DNA from: Timema cristinae
Taxonomy: Eukaryota; Arthropoda; Insecta; Phasmatodea; Timematidae
Direction: 5' to 3'
Assembly: GCA_039000515.1 (NCBI GenBank)
Contig: JBCFYV010000908.1
Location: forward strand, 124,001 to 188,000
DNA: 64,000 nucleotides
Each line of letters starts with the position of its first letter. Position 1 is the stretch's first letter. Of the stretch, positions 57,709-64,000 are shown in pieces. The notes under the pieces are model-generated. The model was not told where the DNA came from. It saw nothing but the letters and a program-made list of their open reading frames with translations, and ran no database searches. Position numbers and translations under genes: made by a program.

Positions 57709-57784
57709 TCCGACACTTTATCTCAGTTTGGTAGCGTGTTTGCATACTGAGCTAAAGGTGCCGGGTTCGATTCCGGAATGTCCG
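57709..57784 (+). tRNA. tRNA-like sequence in copy 2, probably a pseudogene
   Basis: Same sequence as at 37085-37160 with several changes. It has A box TATCTCAGTTTGG, B box GGTTCGATTCC and loop ATACTGA. Confidence 0.5.
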
Positions 57785-58917
57785 AAAAACGTATCGTTGT
57801 TGACTGTGTTTTTCTCCTTTCACAATGATGAATTAACTGTCAGGGGGCTGGATGTTGTATTTGTTCTAGATTTAAGTTAGTTTGTCAGACTCTGAGGAAA
57901 TAATCTACATTCTACGGTGTGTCTGTCGCTAGTTTTATATCGAGTGTCACTCATTGAGGGTGAACTGGGAAAGAGGAAGGGTTGATAGGGTGGGTATTTC
58001 CACATTTTCTGCCCCCCTCCCCCATCAAAATGGCCTTCCTCCAGTTTTTAAATTCCCTATGATATACTTGAGTTTGAAGCGAGAGATGGTTTGCATCAAA
58101 CTTCAAAAGATTCTAAACAATCTATTATTATTTCTAACTGCTTTAGAGTCACCCCAAATAGCTTTTAGTGGCATTTCATTATCAAAAATTTTCCACAGCC
58201 TGATCTAAACCCCTAAAAACTCCTTTAAAAATAGTTTTTTTACAAAACTACCTCGCCCTACACAATAAAGAATCCGCCGATTACTCTTGTAGTCATCACA
58301 ATAGTTTTTTTTTTCATGTGACTTACTACCCGTTTGAGTTGTACACATACATCAATTTACCCTAAGAACCAGGAATGGGGAATGACATTTTAGATTGAAT
58401 GTACCTACATTTGCATATATTGAGAGTGGGAAACATTTTAGGGAAAAATACCCTTGTTAAAACCCGGCTGAAAATTTGAAAAATTCAATTTCCTAAGGAC
58501 AACTTTATTTCCAACTAGGGAGGGGGGGGGGGGCGGTGGGGTGGTATGTTGGGAGGACACACATATTATCTTCTAACTTTGGGGAGGCATATATTATTAA
58601 CAACTTATATAACATAAATGTAGCTGAATCTAAATATTACCCTTTAAATATAATTTGACACACTTAGTTGAACATTAATATAAATTCAAGATTTTTCACT
58701 ATACTACAAATTGGTTTTGAGAATAGGCCTACTTACAAGAGGGGTTTTTAAATTTATTTTTGAAAAAGTTTAACAATAATTTAAGGTAACACTTACGTCA
58801 CCAAATAGCTAAATTCTTTCATAAACTTGCGTACTATTTCTTTGTTTAGTACTACAAAAAAACTTGTTCTTGTACAAAACATATTTATGTGTTCAAACAG
58901 CCACGTATTTATTAAAT

Positions 58918-59640
58918 TTAAAATAATGTTTCAAAGTATGTTTTTAAGTGGCACGGATATTTAAAACATAAACCACCATCTTGCATGGGGAGATTTCTCT
59001 TCCAGACTACTGTCCACATTAATGAAGAAAGATCGATTTGTTTTAATAAGGGTTTAAAAAAATCAATGTGAAATTTGCAGTTAAGTAAACTATTTAAAAA
59101 ATAATTAAATTCACTATAGAAGGGGACTTTTCCATAAAGTAAAACTTTGGGGGTGACATGTTTTTCCCCCATGAAATCACTTACTATTTGTTTCGTAAAT
59201 CTAATACAATGCCTAGATTCAGGGGGGATAAAAATTTTCCCTGGGGTAACATTTTCGGAACATCACAAATAAGGGCGATTTTAATTTTCTTTTTAAGGAA
59301 AGTAAAAGCGTTAGGGTGAAGGTTTTATTCATCAGGTGAAAAAATTTTGAGCAAATAAATATGAATCAGACTCCATTTCCATCTCGTTCAGAAGGAATAC
59401 ATCTTCATCTGACATCAGAATCTTTTGGGAAGTCATGGGATAACACCAAAAACTCTTAGATTCTTTTATTGCATACGGCAACGGAAACAACGCTTTCCCC
59501 GCTTTTTTTTAAAGTATCGTTATAAACACTTTTCGTAACCCTTCCGCATAAAAAAAAGAAAGCTTACAATAAACATACACCTTTTCTATTCACATGACTT
59601 TGGAAGCATACTTAAACATAAATAAAATTATAACGACGCC
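58918..59640 (-). pseudogene. THAP-protein remnant of copy 2
   Basis: On the - strand the THAP piece of copy 1 is matched at about 59190-59560 but cannot be read cleanly. A downstream frame (58918-59172, HVTPKVLLYGKVPFYSEFNY) is more open than its copy 1 counterpart at 35700-35940. I see no transposase core in it. Confidence 0.5.
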
Positions 59641-62600
59641 CCCGCCTCGTTGCTGGATAGCTAGGGCGCTAGTGGGGTTTTTAGCTCAACTGCTGAGGAC
59701 GGAAGATCGGGGGTTTAAATCTCGGTCGGGTGAATAGGGGTTTTTTTTTCCCAAAGGGTTTTTTTCCACTCCCCCCCCCCCCGCAAAAGTGAGTTCACTT
59801 TTTCAATTCATCCATCCCAATTCCTTATCCATTAGCGTAATTAGTAAGGCTAAAACCCCAAGGGGTTTAAAACCCCGTGGTGCTAAATAAAAATAAAAAA
59901 AAGTGGGGGACTGCAAAGTCACATGTTTTAAAAAAAAGAAAAACTTTTTAAAATTTACGATCAACGTTCAGAAAACGCTGGTGTTGGGGAAGGGTGAATG
60001 CTGGGGGGGGTTTAAAAATGAACGACCTTTCCCCCAAAAACTCTCTGTCCCTTTTTGTAAAAAAAAAGGCCCCCCTCAAAATACCAAAAAAATCTTAAAA
60101 TTTGAAATTCTCAGTGATTTTAGTAATGGGGAGGAAGGGGGGGTTGGGAAGTCAACATTTCCAAAACTAATAAACTAATTACTTCTCTGTATTTTAAAAA
60201 TTTAAATTTTGTTTTAAATTTGGGGGGGGAAAAAAACAAATAGACATTTACATAATAATAAAATAATAATAATAATTTTTATTTTTACTTAAAATTTTTT
60301 TCTGAAAATAGTGGGATGGAGTTAAAAGAAAAAAAACTTTTTGAGATGGGGAAAAAAAAAAATTTTTAAGAAAAAAAAAAAATCAAATCCCCTAGCCAAA
60401 AATAAAATTACACTCAAATTTCTCAAAATGGGCTGGGGGAAAAAGGGGTTCAAAATCTACAAAAAATTTAAAAGAAACTATAAATCTCAGTGCAGTGTCG
60501 TTTTAAAAAATTTTTTTTTTGGGATGCCCCTAAATGGGACCCCTCCAAAAACTAATAAGCTGAACATTTTTTTAAAAAGTAACTCCCTGAATCAAGGGGG
60601 GGGGGTAAAATTTTAAAAAAAAACTTTTTTTATATTTAAAATCGAAATTTGGCTGGCAGGGAAATTTAAATATAATAAAAAATTATTTTTTAAAAAATGT
60701 TTTAAAAAAAGGGGTTAGAAAAATTTAAAAAGGGTTTGGGGGGGGGAAAAAGGGGAAAAATTTTTAAAAACCATGAAACAATTTCTAACAGAAAAATTTA
60801 ATTTTAAAGCTGAGGGCTTTGTAATAGAGTGATTCTTTTTAAAAAATTAAAAGTTTATTAGTAAAAAAATTTAAAAAATTTTTTTTGGGGGCATTTTAAC
60901 AATGTATCCGCGTAAGCGGAAATATTATGCAAAGACTGCATATTTTATATAATAGATTTTAAATTTTTTTAGGTTATAAATTTAATTTTTTGGGTTCATC
61001 AACAAAAAAAGTTTTCCGCCCATACGTGCGAAATTGTATTTTTTTTGGGGGGTTTTTGAAACCCGGGTTTTTAAACTGCGAGGGGGGAAGGGGGGTTTAA
61101 AAGAGGTGTGAAATAATTCTCACTTCTTTTTTTTTGCCTAAATTTAAAGATTGAAAAAAAAAAAATTTAAAAATTTTGTTTTGGCCCCTTGGGAAAAATA
61201 AAATTAATTAAAACTTACAAAAATTTTTAAATTTTACAAATCCCACAAAGCCTTTTCAGAAAATAATTAAATCAATTAAAAATTTTAAAAATGTCCCCAT
61301 TTTTTTTATTTTAACGAAAAAATTTTTTTATTCCCAAAATAAGATCTTAAAAAATTTTAATTTTTTTGTCTATAAAGCCCCAAAAATAGAGTTTTTTAAA
61401 AACCCGTTTAGAAAAGAAAATTTTTTTAAAAAAAAAGATAATTTTTTCCCCCAAAAAAAAAAGTGAGCGAAACCGGGGCAAACCGAGTAATTTTAAAAAG
61501 ATTATAAAAAAAAAGAATGATTGATTATTTTATTTTTAAAAAAAATTTAAAAAAAACCCAAAAAATTAGAAAGATGAAAAAATATATTTGGCACTTAAAA
61601 AAAATATTCAAAATTCAAAAAAAAAAACATTTTTAAAATGGTTGACCACATGTAGTGCAAAACAATAAAAAAGGTAGGGGGGAAAAAAATTTTTTTTTTT
61701 TACAAAAAAATACAAAAATTTGAAAAATATTAAGCACCACTTTTAAAACCCCTTCTTAAACCACTTACCAAATTGAAAATTTTTTATAAAAAAAACCCTC
61801 ATTAAACAATCCAAACCCCTTTCCGGGACCCCCCATTCACAAATCTTTTCCCAAAAATTTTCAAAACCTTTCAATTAAAAAAATTCCATCAAAAAACAAA
61901 AAATCCCAAAAACCAATTTTAAAAAATTAAAAAACAAAATTTAAAAAAAAACATTTAAAAAAAAAACACTACCACCTCCCCTCTATTGCATCACACCCCC
62001 AAAACAAACAATTTTCCGGACAGCAAAACATTTTTAAAAACCAAAAATTAAATTTACAAATCTTTTCCTAAAGGATTTTTCCCCCAAAAACTTTTGGGGC
62101 CCAAATTCCCTTTCCTAAAAAGGGGGTTCCTAAATTAGGGCCCCTTTCCAAAATTCCCCTTTAACCAAAAAAAAACCCAAAATTTTAACCCCCAACAAAT
62201 AAACATCACAACGTTTTAAACGGATTAATTTGCAACCTAACTACCTCTCTTTAAAACCTTGGAAAATTATGGCACAAACCCCCCTTTCCCCCCGGTTTGT
62301 TTCAAAAATAAGAATTAATTTTAAATAAATGGTGTGCAAATTAGCCCCTTTTCACCAATTTTTTTATTTTTTTTAAATTTAAAATAAATTTTTTTTTGGG
62401 GTGATAAAAATTTTCAACTCAAAAAGTTGTAAATTTGAGGTGGGGTTTTACCCGAATCCCCCCCCCCTTTTTCCCCCCCCCTTAATTTTCCTTTATCCCA
62501 TATTGATCCATGTTCCCTGGCTCTTATTTTTTTCGGTAAGGCTAATGACTTTATGATGAACCCAAAAAGGTTTTTAAAAAGGTTTTGGGGGATTAAAAAA

Positions 62601-64000
62601 ATTTTTAAACTACAGTGAAAAACCCTGAACTTTGGGGGCTTTATCTGTTGTAAACGTTTGAACGACGTGATATCTGAATCAAATTTGATTTTTTGCAGTA
62701 TCAGGTTTCCCATTTCGTTAGGGAAATTTTTGAAAAAGGCTTTTAATGCATGCCAAAAAAAACTCCTGTATTCACAGAAGGGGGTAAAAAATGCAAATGT
62801 AAAGATTACTGAAAGAGATTTCATTTCTCAAATATATTACTTTATCTTTTTTTTTTAGTTGTAGGGGGTTTTCTTGGATTACAAAAATATAAATCTGTTT
62901 AGGACTTATTAATCCGTTTTGCCGGGGGCCAAAGCTTTTGTCTATTTTTTGGGGGGGAAAAGGGGGGAGCCACGCCCTTAAATTGCTACATTAGCTGGTC
63001 CCCCCGCAGATTTTTTTAAAAGTGGGCCCCCCAAACAACGGGGCACACTTTGCTGCAAATTAAAAAAAATCCTTTTGCCCTTACAAGCTATCATGGGGGG
63101 AAGGGGGGGGGTATAAACCCGAGAAAATGAAAAAAATTGACTTAATACAAAAAAATATTTTTTCGAAATTTTAGTGATTTTCTTTCAAAACATAAATGGA
63201 CTGAACATGAAGCTATTAATGGAAAGGGGCCTATAAGTATTTCCCCCAAAAAAAAACCTTGATTTTCTTATTTAAATATAAAAAATTTTCCCGGGGAAAG
63301 ATTTACTGAATCCCCAAACCCCCCTTTTTCCCCCTGACAAGACTTTTTTTTAAAAGGGGGGGAACCCCAGGCCCCACCTGGTTGGGGATACCTTTTTAAA
63401 AACTGTACGTCCTTCTTTTCATCTCACAATCACCCTACCATTAACATTAGGTAAGGGGTAAAAACCCCAAGGGGTATAAGACGCGGTGTAAAAAAAAAAA
63501 AAAAATAATAAAAAATAAAAAAAAAAACCAAAAACCCCCCCCAAAATGATAAAACAAAAATGCCCCCCCCCCCCCCCAATTTTTTTTAAAAATTTTATTT
63601 AAAAAATTTTATAAAAAATTAATGTCTATAAAACCCTTTTTTTCCTTTCCCCTCCCCACCCCAAAAAAAATTTTATCCTGAAAACCCTGACCCCTATTTT
63701 TTTAGAAAAGTGACCCCCCCTCAAAATGGGGAAAAAATTGGGAAAAGGGCCCTTTTCCCCCCGGGGGGGGGGTCAAAGCAAAAACCCCCCCCCAAAAAAT
63801 TTTAAATGATCCGTCCCACTATCATTTTTATAATCTTAAAATTTTCCATATGGGAGAAAGTTACCCGCCCAATAGTAAGGGGGGCCCAAATAAACTTAAT
63901 AGAATTAATGTCAACCGCCCAAAATAATATTTTATGACTTTCCCCCACAATGCTAAAAATTATAGGGGAAAAGGGGGCCCACTTTTTCCCGGAAAAAAGG
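59150..64000. other. Corrupted, homopolymer-rich sequence
   Basis: Runs of G, C, A and T replace normal sequence. Where a clean relative exists in the window (34972-35215 against 59645-59890; 7258-7380 against 63360-63490), bases next to a run have been turned into the run. This is the look of a poorly polished contig end, not biology. Open frames here are unreliable. Confidence 0.8.
63300..63500 (+). repeat. SINE-A copy in corrupted sequence
   Basis: TCATCTCACAATCACCCTACCATTAACATTAG and GACGCGGTG are legible; the intervening blocks are degraded to G and C runs. Confidence 0.75.

Larger units (their letters stand above)
52726..62170 (-). mobile_element. Second, inverted copy of the GGCC-repeat DNA transposon
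   Basis: It starts GGGTACGCGGCAGTTGGCC, matching the right end of copy 1 inverted, and follows copy 1 in reverse order all along: terminal array, AT-rich stretch, foldback array, SINE-B, tRNA-like sequence, THAP remnant. The far end falls in poorly read sequence; remains of the array appear near 62040-62160. The 9-bp sequence before the start is TGCCGCAAT; its partner at the far end was not found. Confidence 0.85.

Noticed and set aside
59903..62858. Lysine- and phenylalanine-rich frames near the end of the window
   Set aside because: They lie in corrupted homopolymer sequence and are artefacts of A and T runs.

Overview
The window is animal nuclear DNA: AT-rich and intron-bearing, crowded with tRNA-derived SINEs and remnants of several transposon classes. 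An arthropod or close relative fits best. It has a mitochondrial-clan cytochrome P450 exon, and several genes have a TATA box followed about 30 bp later by a TCAGT/TCATT initiator, the arthropod type. The species cannot be named from the sequence.

Layout. 1-20.4 kb: mostly non-coding host DNA with one P450 exon (2377-2558) and an inverted partial copy of it, SINEs (one complete, with 13-bp target duplications, at 7107-7418), a non-autonomous hAT element (13712-14549, 8-bp target duplication), a dead Tc1/mariner copy (15680-16661) and locally duplicated non-coding blocks. 20.4-21.1 kb: a small spliced gene with a clear promoter. 23.5-43.5 kb: a large integrated Polinton/adintovirus-like element, all genes on the + strand. 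In order: protein-primed DNA polymerase B (badly broken), packaging ATPase (one stop and one frameshift), a small pX-like core peptide (broken), a conserved ORF of unknown role, a retroviral-type integrase (broken), penton-like minor capsid protein (intact), a capsid-associated protein fused to the hexon-like major capsid protein, a conserved ORF, an adenain-type protease (intact) and a 243-residue protein (intact).

The hexon reading frame is split by an 8.5-kb DNA transposon (32775-41296) flanked by a perfect 9-bp duplication; the hexon frame resumes exactly after it. This transposon has terminal arrays of a 15-16-bp GGCC-centred repeat, a THAP-domain remnant, a tRNA-like sequence and a large internal foldback array. 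A second, inverted copy occupies 52726 to about 62170, inserted next to or within an R1-like non-LTR retrotransposon (about 50421-52720, - strand).

Between the viral element and the second transposon copy lie a 211-bp-period satellite (43.5-44.5 kb), a palindrome of three tRNA-like units bounded by 12-bp direct repeats (44791-45530), and a 712-bp PIF/Harbinger derivative with TTA target duplications (46624-47335). From about 59.15 kb to the end the bases look corrupted: homopolymer runs replace normal sequence when compared with clean copies elsewhere in the window, so nothing there should be over-read.

How the parts fit: the viral element once carried modules for DNA replication (PolB), integration, genome packaging, capsid formation and maturation. 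The replication and integration modules are now dead by many lesions, while penton, protease and the last genes keep open frames.
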